From Monoplex corrugatus (Eukaryota; Mollusca; Gastropoda; Littorinimorpha; Ranellidae): a DNA stretch of 64,000 nt. The number at the start of each line of letters is the position of its first letter. Position 1 is the stretch's first letter. A program made the translations under genes and the position numbers. Shown here one piece after another: positions 11,206 through 21,799 of this stretch. The notes below the pieces were generated by a model that did not search any database, was not told the origin of the DNA, and was given only the letters and a program-made list of their open reading frames with translations. The stretch lies in NCBI GenBank assembly GCA_030674185.1, contig CM060307.1:49130383-49194382 (forward strand). The letters are read 5' to 3'.

Positions 11206-12699
11206 AGAAAAGTCCAAACTGGAACTGTCCCAGATTCTTTCAAGTCTGCTATTGTTCACCCTCTCCTCAAGAAATACAATTTAGACCCAAATGAATTGAA
11301 AAATTACCGGCCTATCTAATCTCTCTTTCTTGTCAAAACTGCTTGAAAAAGTTGTCCTCAACCAACTGAATTCTCACCTGTCTGCCAACAATCTCCTCAA
11401 TCCTTTCCAGTCAGTCTACCGCCAGTGCCATAGCACTGAAACTGCCTTGCTACACATTCTCAACAATCTCCTCCTTGCAACTGATACTGGCAAAGTCTCT
11501 CTCCTCACACTCCTTGATCTGTCTGCAGCCTTTGATACCATTCATCATGGTATTCTCCTTTCTAGACTTCATCATACTTTTGGCATCTCTGACATTGCTC
11601 TCTCCTGGTTCACTTCATATCTATCAAACAGAAAACAAACTGTTCTCATCAATGGCACTTACTCTCAACCTGCATACCTGACCTGTGGTGTTCCACAAGG
11701 ATCTGTCCTTGGCCCTGTTCTTTTCACTCTTTACACCTCCCCCCTGTCCACCATCATCAACTCCCACTCTATAAAACACCACTTCTATGCTGATGACACC
11801 CAACTTCAAGACAGTGACTCACCTGACAATATACAGCGCCTCCTGATCGCACCACTGAGTGTTACTTGGACATTAAAAATTGGATGACATACAACAAACT
11901 TCAGCTAAATGATGACAAGACGGAAGCTATCCTCAATGGCACCCGTCAGAAACTTTCTCAGCTGCCTCCTCTTTCTCTCCCATTATGTAACACATCAGTC
12001 CCAATTTCTGATTCAGCTAAAAACCTTGGTGTCTGCATTGACTCTACCCTCTCCATGAACAACTTTGTTTCTCAAACTGCCAGATCTTGCTACTATCACC
12101 TCCATCGTATAAGCCTGATCAGGAAGTATCTCTCTGTGGAAACAACTGCAAAACTCGTTCTCTCCTTCATAATGTCTCGCATTGACTATTGCAATTCACT
12201 CCTGTCCGGTCTTCCTGCCTTCACCATTCACATCCTACAGCGCATTCAAAACAATGCTGCACGCCTTGTACTCAAAAAGAAAAAAGCTGACCACATATCT
12301 CCTCTCCTGGCACAACTTCACTGGCTCCCTATATCAAAGCGCATACAGTACAAACTAGACACCATGTGCTACAAAAGCCTCAATAACGCAGCCCCCGATT
12401 ACCTGTCAAGCCTACTTGAGATCTATGTTCCCTCACGTACCCTCCGCTCTGCCTCCGATCCTCTGACTTTTCGCTTTCCACGCACTAAGCTCAATACCTA
12501 TGGTCCACGAGTCTTCTCTGTTTCTGGTCCGCTCTCCTGGAACAAACTTCCTCCCCAGTCCGTCAGCAACCTACTTTTGTCTCCTTCAAGTCCGCTCTCA
12601 AAACTCACCTTTTCTCCTCTGCATAAAATCCTGACCTCACTCAATCCCCTCTGCAGCCTGTCTCCACTCGGAGGGGAATCACATTGTAATATATAATTT
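11206..12699 (+). pseudogene. L2-type reverse transcriptase, truncated, two frameshifts
   Basis: Encodes the RT part of the LINE polyprotein. Visible in order: GTVPDSFKSAIVHPLLKK, KNYRP, the motif-A stretch LLDLSAAFDTIHH, GVPQGSVLGP, the catalytic YADD (about 11790), and the C-terminal DYCNSLLSGLP and LHWLPI blocks. A one-base loss near 11315 creates a stop just after KNYRP, and a second frameshift lies between about 11835 and 11865. The endonuclease domain is absent. Non-functional. The relative at 57645-61028 keeps a single frame. Confidence 0.9.
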
Positions 12700-12961
12700 T
12701 ATATAATATGCTCTCTATAATTTTCTATTGCTTTTATTCTTTCTCCCCATTTATAACCGTGCGTGTGTGTGTGTGTGGGGCGCGTGCGCGCGTGTGTGTG
12801 TGTGTGTGTGCGTGCGTGCGTGTGTGCGTGCGTGCGTGTTGTGCGTGCGTACGTGCGTGTGTGTGCGTGCGTGCGTGTGTGTGTGTCTGTTTCAGCGCTT
12901 AGATTTGATTTTATCAAGATTTTGCGCTGTATAAATATTGTAATTATTATTATTATTAATT
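11206..12961 (+). mobile_element. 5'-truncated L2/CR1-type LINE
   Basis: Starts inside the thumb-proximal N-terminal part of the reverse transcriptase, runs through the ORF C-terminus to a 3' UTR with an impure (TG)n tract (12763-12890), then GCGCTTAG, GCGCTGTATAAAT and an (ATT)n tail ending near 12961. The left junction splits an ~80-bp repeat unit that resumes after the tail at ATACAGCGTATCAG. This 3' UTR architecture matches the L2 at 57513-61262. Typical 5'-truncated LINE insertion. Confidence 0.88.
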
Positions 12962-12962
12962 A

Positions 12963-14143
12963 TTAATACAGCGTATCAGAAAACTAGGCTAGTATTATTC
13001 ATGGTATAATTTTTGCTTTCACCAATGATATATGTAGAAAATTGCCAAATAGGATATAAATAAGTAAAAAAAACTAGGCCTGTATTGTTCATAGTACATT
13101 TATTTGCCTACGCCAGTAATAGAAAACTGTAATACAGCATATCAGACAAATCGCTGTACGTACCTCAAGCAATGACGAGGCGTTGGTGACGAAAGCCGAC
13201 AGTATTTGTGGACTCACCCACGATATGGTGTTGACGTTGTATTTAGCCCACACAGAATGTGTCGTGTAGAAACTCCATTAGACAGCTAAAGTACCGAAAG
13301 TCATTTAGAACCCCAAACATTATTGTGACAGTAATATCTTGAAGACGTCCTTCAACACATTGGAGAAGTTTGTAGTGTTACGAACAGTGATATTCTGCTG
13401 CACAATACTAATTTTGTTGCGTTTCACTTCGGTCTGGAAATTTTCGTTTTTAAGCAATATTCCACATATACTCTCAACCATTTCTCCAGCGTGGGAACAT
13501 CACAACCCATTACCGCTGCGTCGTTATTACTTGTCATCCCCGAAAACAGCTTTTTCAGAGTGGCTGAGGACAGAGAGGGTGAGGGATTGCTATCGTGATT
13601 GTTGTTTAAAGCCCAGTCGACTGCGTAGAGCCATATCAGGGCTATAACCGCTTCAAAACATACAAAACTTCAACAGGAAAAAATTAAAAAAAATAAAAAG
13701 AAAGAAAATTAAGTACATATATCAATGCATTCGCGCATATTATCTACGGACATGCCCGCGGCGTTGACCACTCCGTCCAATTTATCGCACAGGGTATTTT
13801 AAAAACACGCCTGAATACAAATTTAAGCATACCTAAGGACACCAAAACATATATAAAAACGGGCCTAAATTACCTAAAATTGCTTCCGCATATCTCACCT
13901 CCATAGAGCCATAATGCACTTAATAACATGTGCTCAATTATCAATCCTAATAAAAAGTACGAAAGACTTTTCGAACACATACAGGTGAATGGCCAGCAAG
14001 GCAGAAAATGATAGGAAGAAATGACAAAAAGCAAAGGAGCAAGGCAGAAACAAAGAGAATGACAGAAAAGATTTCTAGCACAGAATTTCCAGAAGGTGGA
14101 GATACTATTTATACTTTAAAAAAAAACCGGCATCCCACGGGGG
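12963..14143 (+). repeat. ~1.17-kb tandem unit, copy 1 (contains R540 copy A)
   Basis: Two ~80-bp head units, then a body from about 13146 that is near-identical, with small indels, to the unit starting at 14147. The body includes GACGAAAGCCGACAGTAT and GGACTCACCCACGATATGG in both copies. The last 540 bp (13604-14143) are R540, also found elsewhere without the upstream body. Offset between copies is 1165-1181 bp. No coding evidence; the ORF at 13339-13647 is not conserved in copy 2. Confidence 0.85.
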
Positions 14144-14146
14144 ATA

Positions 14147-15292
14147 TAAACCTAATACATCATATCAGAAACTAGATCCGCATGGTTCATAGTACATTTT
14201 TTTGCATTCGATTCGCTGTTAATAGAAAACTTTAATACCACATATCAAACAACTGAGGCCGTATTGTTCATAGTACATTTTTCTTTTGCTTTCACCATAA
14301 TAGAAAACTGTAATACAGCATATCAGACAAATCGCTACAATGACGAGGCGTGGTGACGAAAGCCGACAGTATGTGTGGACTCACCCACGATATGGTGTTG
14401 ACGTTGTATTTAGCCCACACAGAATGTGTCGTGTAGAAACTCCATTAGACAGCTAAAGTTACCGAAAGTCATTAGAACCGCAAATATCATGTGACAGCAA
14501 TACTTGAAGTCGTCCTCAACACATGGAGAAGTTTGTAGTGCTACCAACAATGATATTCTGCAGCACTGTACTGATTTTGTTGCGTTTCATTTCGATCCGG
14601 AAATTTTCGTTTTCTAAGCAAATTTCAACATAATTTATACATTTAGCCATTTCTCTAGCGTGGAACATCACAACCCATTACCGCTGCGTCGTTATTACTT
14701 GTCATCCCCGAAAACGGATTTTTCAGTGTGCTGAGGACAGAGAGGGTGAGGATTGTTATCGGATTGTTGTTTAAAGCCCAGTCGACTGCGTAGAGCCATA
14801 TCAGGGCTAAAACCGCTTCAAAACATACAAAACTTCAACAGAAAAAAGAAAGAAATATAACTACACATATCAATGCATTCGCGCACATTATCTACGGACG
14901 TGCCCGTGCGTTGACCACCGTCCAACGATCGCACGGGGATTTTAAAAACACATCTGAATACAATTTAAGCATACCTAAGGACACCAAAACATATATAATA
15001 ACGGCTTAAATTACCTAAAATTGCTTCCGCATATCTCACCTCCATAGAGCCAAAAATGCACTTAAGACATGTACCCAATTATCAATCCTAAGAAAAAGTA
15101 CGTAAGGCTTTATGGAACACATACAGGTGAATGGACCAGCAGGCAGAAAATGATAGGAAAAAATGATAAAAAGCAAAGGAACAAGGCAGAAACAAAGAGA
15201 ATGACAGAAAAGAGGAAATTTCTAGCACAGAAATTTCCAGGTGGGGATACTATTTATACTGAAAGAGCCCCCAGCATCCTCACGGTGGGAGA
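14147..15292 (+). repeat. ~1.17-kb tandem unit, copy 2 (contains R540 copy B)
   Basis: Second tandem copy of the preceding unit. R540 copy B covers 14769-15292: TTTAAAGCCCAG, GAGCCATATCAGGGCTA, later TAGCACAG and TTTCCAG, ending near CCCCCAGCATCCTCACGG. It runs directly into a LINE tail at 15293. Confidence 0.85.
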
Positions 15293-15385
15293 TGTACTTG
15301 CAGCGACAAGGGATAGATTCGTATGGAGGGCCACGATTGCCAACGCCATGCGGCAGGGCAATGATGATAATGATCCCTGAACAGT
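15293..15385 (+). pseudogene. LINE 3' coding tail (family A)
   Basis: Short frame reading GDVLAATRDRFVWRATIANA and a terminal MRQG followed by GATGAT repeats. This matches the extreme C-terminus of the family seen at 21562-21755 and the reverse-strand piece at 21440-21548. It is fused to the end of R540 copy B. Confidence 0.65.
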
Positions 15386-15941
15386 AAAGTCAATATGAAC
15401 GGCTGGGCCAATTTACCTTGCAAGCGTTTTGGGTAGTAAGGAAATCGGTTTTGATTCCAAGTAACATCAAATTTAAAGATACTGGAGGTGGGGGTGGGGG
15501 GGGGGGGTAGGTGGGATGATTTATTCAAGAGGGAATTTTTTTTAGGGAGTTATTTTTGGGCTCACTTTGTTTTCATCCCATTTTCTACGCCACCTTAATG
15601 GCCACAGAAGCTGGCACAGTTTTTTTTACTATGCAATGCTGATGATGTCGATGAGGATGATAATCATGATGCTATGAAGTTCCGTCTAGGACTGAGACTG
15701 CGTGACAGGGTTGTACTCTACGCTTACCATCATAATATATCTTGGCGGTCAACTAGGCCCGAGAGATACAGGCACCTGCGGTGCTGGTCAGAAGATTTGA
15801 GCAACACCCTCAATGACGCATCCATGAAGTGGATGAGACGCAACTGTGTAGTCCCAGTCTTTCCAATGAGCCCATAGCACGCCCAACTCTGGGTAGGAAA
15901 CGGTTAGAGCCAAAACCCCCACAATGATATATTTTTGAAAG
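15386..15941. other. no gene recognised
   Basis: Contains a G-rich run at about 15486-15515 and a short frame at 15674-15877 with no recognisable domain. Otherwise ordinary sequence. Confidence 0.5.
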
Positions 15942-16013
15942 GACTGCTGGGGACTCGAACCCACAACCTTCCGGTCGGTAGTCCGTTGCGTTAACCACTA
16001 CACCACGGCGACT
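15942..16013 (-). repeat. tRNA-derived SINE head
   Basis: On the minus strand the segment carries an A box, TGGTGTAGTGGTTAACGC, and a B box, GGTTGTGGGTTCGAGTCC, about the right distance apart for a tRNA-like pol III promoter. Stem pairing is imperfect, so a SINE head is likelier than a working tRNA gene. It abuts the dispersed repeat at 16048. Confidence 0.7.
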
Positions 16014-16047
16014 GGTTGCTCCAGAAGGAATGATCTCACACGGACTG

Positions 16048-16178
16048 TTCCATATGCGCTCCTGCCAAATTTTCCAGCAGTTTACCTGGCATACTCTTTG
16101 AGCTTGCACAAAACCCTATGCTCTTGCAAGGTCTTGAAACGGAGAGGGCGGGGGAAGAGGGACCTATGAAATACTGAG
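16048..16178 (+). repeat. dispersed repeat shared with 52362-52485
   Basis: Both copies contain ATATGCGCT, GAGC(T/C)TGCACAAAACCCT and GCAAGGTCTTGAAA in order, then a purine-rich stretch and TATGAAA. About 130 bp. Family unknown. Confidence 0.7.
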
Positions 16179-16339
16179 GCGTTATAATGGGCAGCCAACA
16201 TGCCAACCTTTAGGTTGCGAGGTGGGATAGAACTCGAGACATAAGATCTGGAGTCCGCGTCCCAGAGAGAACGTCAGTGATGTCTGCTGACAGATTTGAA
16301 ATTACTGCGTGGAAGGTAAAAGTAAAGCCACAGTACGGT

Positions 16340-16458
16340 CATCATCATCATCGTCGCGTCGTCATCATCATCATCATCATCATAGTCATCATCGTCATCA
16401 CCGTCATCACCATCACCGTCATCATCATCATCACCACCACCACCACCACCACCACCAT

Positions 16459-16507
<49 letters not shown>

Positions 16508-16512
16508 AGCAG
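16340..16512. repeat. (CAT/CAC)n then (CAG)n triplet microsatellite
   Basis: Triplet run at 16339-16493 ending in a short CAG run at 16496-16512. A poly-His frame across it is an artefact. Confidence 0.95.
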
Positions 16513-16516
16513 CAAC

Positions 16517-16892
16517 ATGTTTCAGTTTCAGTTTCTCAAGATGACGTCTCTGCGCTCGGAACGAATTCCATATGCATTAACGTCACAGGTGCCATGTGTA
16601 TGGTGATCATGGCACATGCCTTAAGCCTGCACATAAACCCATCAGCTGGTCAGGTCCTGAGGCCCTACCTAGACTATGTTTTACCTAGTCTATATTCTAT
16701 TCTGGTATTTTATCAGCCTACCACTGGAATCGTCTTGGTTACATGTAAATGACATGTGCATGTGTGCATCTTACCTTCAGAAAAGGAACACACATATAAA
16801 GTATGTAAATAAATAATTAAAGGTCTGAACCACAACACAACTAGCTTTTCTGTATAAACTCGTACCCCCCCCCCCCCCCAGTCAATGCCCAG
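16517..16892 (+). repeat. F375 dispersed SINE-like repeat, full-length copy
   Basis: Begins GTTTCAGTTTCTCAAGATGA and includes TGGCACATGCCTTAAGCC, CTACCTAGACTATGTTTTAC, TTGGTTACATGTAA, and a C-run before AGTCAATG. A full reverse-complement copy is at 48627-49001. Partial copies are at 18785-18968, 22440-22660, 22826-22995, 23105-23250 and 25345-25530. No coding potential. I see no clear A/B boxes, so the promoter type is unknown. Confidence 0.8.
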
Positions 16893-16959
16893 GTGCTCAG
16901 CTGTCTATCAACTAGGTGAAAACAATATTTTCTGAATCATAGATAGGTAAGTAAGTTAT

Positions 16960-16973
16960 GGAAGCAAGCAAGC

Positions 16974-17013
<40 letters not shown>

Positions 17014-17077
17014 GCGAGTGAGTAAGAAAGTAGATGAATAAATAAATACAAAATAAAGGAGTATGTAGTTATCACAG

Positions 17078-17111
<34 letters not shown>

Positions 17112-17190
17112 CACGCACGCGTGCGCACACACACATATGTACACACAACATACACACATACCCTACCCCCCCCCACACACACTGTTTCAA
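16960..17190. repeat. (GCAA)n, (AAAT)n and (CA)n microsatellites
   Basis: GCAA repeats at about 16962-17012, a short AAAT run at 17036-17050, CA repeats at 17077-17107 and around 17120-17190, with a C-run at 17165-17173. Confidence 0.9.
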
Positions 17191-17284
17191 CCTATTCTCT
17201 CTTTTTCTCTTTTCGTCCCCTTCCCTCTTTTATTCAATTTCTCTTTCATTCGCTCTGTCTTGCCTTCTTTATACCTTTTCATAA

Positions 17285-17585
17285 CGAAGATTTCAAAAAA
17301 GACAAGAAGGCTAATTGGGCTTCAAGAGGAGGGACTTGGGAAATAAACCTCCTGTAACAGTTTTATGACAAGGCAGCCGAACGAATGCCATTCTCTTCAC
17401 GATTTTCAACCGCCCGTGGGATCTTTAATCGTGCGCAGGTCCTCTTCCGAAGAACTAAACGTTCATTCAATTTTCTGGTCAAAGTGAGGAAAAAAGTGGA
17501 GGCCTCATCGAGAAACGAACCCTGGAACCTGGAGTTTAGTAACTGGCAGGCGAACGTCTGAACCATTCTACCACTTTTCCCCTCA
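17285..17585 (-). repeat. tSINE (tRNA-derived SINE) copy
   Basis: Minus-strand copy of the family at 18392 and 23280. The head at about 17520-17575 has AGAATGGTTCAGACGTTCGC (A-box region) and the B-box CCAGGGTTCG. The body has AAGATCCCACG and GAAAATCGTGAAGAG. A further minus-strand copy is at 46000-46325. Confidence 0.75.
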
Positions 17586-18391
17586 GGATGGGATTAATCT
17601 CGAAACGTGAGACCTTGAGTTCAAGGCTTTATCGAAAGAACCAGGCAGCCCACGTGATCGATGATTCTGAGGTCAAATGTGAATGATTGGTTCATAACGC
17701 CATTGTGGTTGGGTAGGTGTCGACAGCCTCTGTTCTATGACTGGTCGTCACTGCAGCACGGTATCAAATTAGCGCCGATGAGATTAGGGTTACTGTCCAT
17801 TCTGTCAGATAACATGGACGATGATACGTGCGTGACGTCAACTCGCCAACAGTCTCGGTTTCGATACCTGAGGCAGGAAGTTTCTGTTATTAAATTATCA
17901 CGTTTTGTCCAGTGGTCTGTCATGTACCCATCTTTTGTTGACACGACTAGGGCAAACAATTGCCAATAAGATGAAGACGAGGTGCCCGAAGAGACAATGA
18001 CCATTAAACAAGTAGACACGAAATTGAAGCTTTGAGTTGTCACGTATGTTTGTCACGTTCTTTTCTAATAAGATGGGAAAGTGCATAACTGTCGCCTATT
18101 GAAGGGAAGTCCTTGCTCTGATTTGCCCCGTATGCCTGTGATATCGTGTTTGTAATAAAATGGAAGGGTCTAGAGTTGTTGCCTATATGCACTGGAAGCT
18201 TTGCACTGGTTGCCGTTTATACCAACGATATGCAGTATCATCAACATGCTGATTTAAGATGGTCATCAGATGCTGGTGCTGGTCACGTCTCTGTGACGTG
18301 GTAGTCACGAAAGCGTGGGGGTACTGACCGTTCATGTCAAAGTGATGTGCTGTAACGTTATCTTTGGTCACTTTACCATTCGTCACGAAAC
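17586..18391. other. 800 bp without a recognised feature
   Basis: Balanced, non-repetitive composition. Two frames of about 100 codons overlap on opposite strands (17661-17969 plus, 17735-18043 minus), both without a recognised domain. If a host exon exists in this window this is one candidate, but I have no positive evidence. Confidence 0.4.
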
Positions 18392-18968
18392 TTAGGGAGA
18401 AGAGTGGCAGAATGGTTTAGACGTTTGCCTGCCAATAACTAAATTCCAGGTTCCAGGGTTCGCTCCCCGTAGAGACCTCGACTTTTCTCCTCAGTTTGAC
18501 CGAAAAATCGACCGAAAAACGAGTCGGACCCGCGTGCCTTCGGGCTGCGCACGCTAAAGATCCCACGGCAGTTGAAAATCGTGAAGAGAGATAGATTGAT
18601 TTCCCAGGTTCCACCCCTTGAAAACCAAGAAACATTCTTGCCTTTTTGAAGTCTGGTAAAAAAAAAAGTCAATATGAATATGAATTTGAAGCGAGGGAGA
18701 GGGGATGGGCGCCACCCTAGTGGTGCAGGCCCCGGGAAAAGTTGAGCTCTCTGCCACCTCACTCCCCTACGACCCCAGGGTTATGGAACTACTTAGGTAG
18801 GACCTCAAGACCTGGCCAGCTCATGGGTTTATGTGCAGGCTTAAGGCTTGTGCCGTGATCATTCTGGATCTTTCCATCACATGGCACCTGTGACGTTAGT
18901 ACAAATGGAATTCATTTCGACGTGGAGACGTTATCCTAAGAAATAGAATTGAAACTGAAACTGAAACA
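18392..18968 (+). mobile_element. composite retroelement: tSINE + bridge + inverted F375
   Basis: Starts with a tRNA-like head: A box TGGCAGAATGGTTTAGACG and B box GGGTTCGCTCCCCG. The SINE body follows to about 18660, then a bridge (GCGAGGGAGAGGGGATGGGC ... CCTACGACCCCAGGGTTATG), then F375 in reverse orientation ending GAAACTGAAACTGAAAC. The same order of parts recurs at 23280-25530, interrupted there by a Tc1 transposon, so the composite was copied as one unit. Confidence 0.75.
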
Positions 18969-19014
18969 TGAAAAGTTACTTTTACTGTTATTGTTTCTTT
19001 TTTGTTTTGTCTGT

Positions 19015-19609
19015 TTGTTTGAAGCTCAGCTGACCGCGTAGAGCCATATCAGGGCTATAGCCGTTTCAAAACAATACTTCAACAGGTTAAAAAGGAAAAG
19101 AAAATAAAGTTCACATACCAATGCATTCGTGCACACAATCTAAGGCATGCCTCTGGCGTTGACTACTCCGTCCAATTTATCGCACAGGGTATTAAAAAAA
19201 CACACATGAATGCAAATTTAAGCATACCTAAGGACACCAAAACATATATAAACGGGCCAAAATTACCTAAAAATTGCTTTCGCATATCTCACTTCCCTAG
19301 AGCCAAGAATACATTTAATACATGTACCCAATTATCAATCCTAAAAAAAAAAACTTCCCTAGAGCCAAGAATACATTTAATACATGTACCCAATTATCAA
19401 CCCTAAGAAAAAGTACGTAAGACTTTATCGAACAAATACAGGTGAATGGACCAGTAAGGCAGAAAATGATAGGAAGAAATGACAGAAAGCAAAGGAACAA
19501 GGCAGAAACAAAGACAGTGACAGAAAAGAGGACATTTCTGGCACAGAATTTCCAGAAGGCAGGGATATTATTCATACTGAAAGAGCCTCCGGTATCCCCA
19601 CAGGGGGAT
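19015..19609 (+). repeat. R540 copy C, with a 63-bp internal duplication
   Basis: Shares GAGCCATATCAGGGCTATA, ACCTAAGGACACCAAAACAT, TACAGGTGAATGG and TTTCTGGCACAGAATTTCC with copies A, B and D. The segment CTAGAGCCAAGAATACATTT is repeated in tandem (about 19296 and 19359), which explains the extra length. Confidence 0.85.
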
Positions 19610-19989
19610 GCTAACAACAAATTTCGTTTAAAATAAAATTGTCGTCTCTGGAGTCAGATAGTTGTTGATTTGTTAAATGCTTGAACCTCTCTTACTTTAA
19701 GAAAATGAGATATTCACACACACTTTGTAAATGTCATTTCCATTAACTTTGAGAATCTTTATACACTGTATTCATGCAAACGAGAGCTAAGAAAAGCACA
19801 TCCGCCAAACTCGTGAGGGACGGTCAGGTTATCCCCTCCATGATTTTTACTGTTTTTCTCGTTTTTCTCCTTTGATCGTGTTTTTCATACGCCGGTATTG
19901 TCACGTTTATCCATGACCCTTGGTGTCCTGTTCCCTTGCAGTTCGCCCCTGTAGTTGATAACAAGGCCTTTTGGCGTTTTGATGCTTTC
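19610..19989. other. no gene recognised
   Basis: AT-rich sequence without repeat structure or a recognisable frame. Confidence 0.5.
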
Positions 19990-20575
19990 TGACTTTAGCG
20001 CAAAGCCTTTTTGGTTGTCTGTGTGTCTGTCTATTTGTCTGTCTGTCTCTCTCTTTCTGTATCTGTCCCTGTCTCCGTCTGACTGTCTCTCTGTCTTCTC
20101 TCTCTCTCTCACTCCCTTATTTATCTGTCTATCGCTGCCTCTCTCTGTGTGTCTCTGTCTTGCTCGGTCTCTGTCTGTCTTTCTCTCTCTTTATCTCTCT
20201 GTGTGCCTTTGTCTCTGTATATCTGTCTCTGTCTCTCTGTTTTTCTCTTTCTCTCTGTATCTGCCTGTCTGTCTATTATTCGCTGTCTTTCTCTCTGTGT
20301 GTCTCTCTGTGTCTCTATTTCTATCTGTCTACCTGTCTGCATGCCTGCCGGCCTGCTTACCAGCCGGCCTGCCTGCCTGTCTATCTGTCTCTTTCGCTCT
20401 CTCTCTTTCTATTTCTCTCTCTCTCTCTTTCTCTCTCTTACTCTCTATCTCTGTCTGTCTCTTTCTGTCTGTCTGTCTTTTTCTCTGTGTGTCTGTCTGT
20501 TGTCTGTCTATCTGTCTGTCTCTCTCTGTGTCTGTCTGTTGTCTATCTGTCTCTCTCTTTCTTTCTCTCTCTCCT
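19990..20575. repeat. (TCTG)n/(TCTC)n polypyrimidine tract
   Basis: Same composition as 9731-10345, with a CCTGCCGG/CCTGCCTG segment at 20337-20382. Cys/Leu/Ser frames are artefacts. Confidence 0.95.
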
Positions 20576-20871
20576 GGTCCTGACAAAAACTTCAGGAGAG
20601 TTGGAAACGTCGACATCTAGACACGTAAGAACTGACTGTGTCAAGGGTCATCACACTGTATCAAGTATGGCGCAGTCGGGTATCAATATGCATTTTTCAA
20701 CTGTTTGTCTGCTGAAAGGTCTCTTCAGTTGCGCTCTTCCTCTTCACCTCTAGACAGTACTTTTCTGTTCTTCTCTTCATCATCATCATCATCATCATCA
20801 TCATCGTCATCGTCATCATCCTCATGATGTGCGTTGCTGCATGGCGTTTGGTGATCATAGCCCTATTATTT
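20576..20871. other. spacer with a short (ATC)n run
   Basis: An ATC/GTC microsatellite lies at about 20776-20822. No gene evidence. Confidence 0.6.
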
Positions 20872-21420
20872 TTGTTTAAAGCCCAGCCGACAGAGTAGAG
20901 CCATGTCGGGGCTATAACCTGTTTCAAAACATAGCCTACTACATCAACAAGAAAAAAAAAAAAAACAACAGAAAACAAAATTAAGTGTAGATATCCATGC
21001 ATTTACTTACATAATCTAAGGAGATGCCCCTGGTGTTGGCCACGTCGTCCAATTTATCACACAGGGGATTTAAATAACGTACCTTGACACAAATTTAAAC
21101 ATAACTTAGGACATTAGAACATACATAAGAACGGGCCTAAATTATCTAAAACTGCTACCGCATATCTCATTTCTCTAGAGCCAAAAATGCACTCAATACA
21201 TGTACCCAATTATCAATCCTTAGAGAAAGTACGTAAGACTTAATGGAACACATACAGGTGAATGGACCAGCAAGGCAGAAAACGAAAGGAAGAAATGACA
21301 GAAAGCAAAGGAGAAAGAAACAAACAAAGAGAGTGACAGAAAAGAGGAAATTTCTAGCACAGAATTTCCAGAAGGTGGGGATACTTTCTATACTGAAAGA
21401 GCCCCCGGCATCCCCACGAG
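20872..21420 (+). repeat. R540 copy D
   Basis: Begins TTTAAAGCCCAGCCGACAGA and keeps the internal landmarks of copies A-C, ending at CCCCCGGCATCCCCACG. It is followed by an inverted pair of LINE tails. Confidence 0.85.
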
Positions 21421-21439
21421 GAGAGGGGGCGGTGGGGGT

Positions 21440-21548
21440 ATATCATGGCCCTCCATACGAATCTATCCTTTGTTGTTGGAAATATATCTGCCAACCTATC
21501 TCTCTTCATCCACTCTGCAAGTCTGTCCAATATTTTCTAACTGGGTCT
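21440..21548 (-). pseudogene. LINE 3' tail fragment, reverse orientation (family A)
   Basis: Plus-strand ATCATGGCCCTCCATACGAA is the reverse complement of the C-terminal tail seen at 15293-15385 and is also found at 44723-44742. It meets a forward copy at 21562, forming a divergent pair. Confidence 0.65.
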
Positions 21549-21561
21549 ACATTTTATGGGG

Positions 21562-21755
21562 CAAGAGCAATTTGAGCACCTAGTCACAACTGGAAAGGTG
21601 GAGGGGAAAAGAGCACCCGGTAGACCCAGGGAAAAAATATTGGACGGTTTTGCGGGATGGGTCGGGAGAGAAAGGGTGGGAGATATACTTGCAGCAGTAA
21701 AAGATTGATTCGTACGAGAGGCTATGATCGCCAACGCCAAGCGGCTGGGCATATG
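21562..21755 (+). pseudogene. LINE 3' tail fragment, forward orientation (family A)
   Basis: Reads EQFEHLVTTGKVEGKRAPGR, then EKILDGFAGW and GDILAAVKD, a stop, and AMIANAKRLG; this is the usual C-terminal block of a LINE polyprotein. A GATGATGATGGTGGTGGT microsatellite follows at 21751-21799, as is common at LINE 3' tails. Confidence 0.75.
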
Positions 21756-21756
21756 A

Positions 21757-21790
<34 letters not shown>

Positions 21791-21799
21791 GGTGGTGTA

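Noticed and set aside
13339..13647. 102-codon frame in the 1.17-kb unit
   Set aside because: Not preserved in the second tandem copy (14327-14800).
16200..16290. Possible tRNA-Trp-like segment on the minus strand (GACTCCAGATC)
   Set aside because: A and B boxes and stem pairing are too weak to support it by eye.
16309..16752. Frame with a long poly-His run
   Set aside because: (CAT/CAC)n microsatellite running into the F375 repeat.
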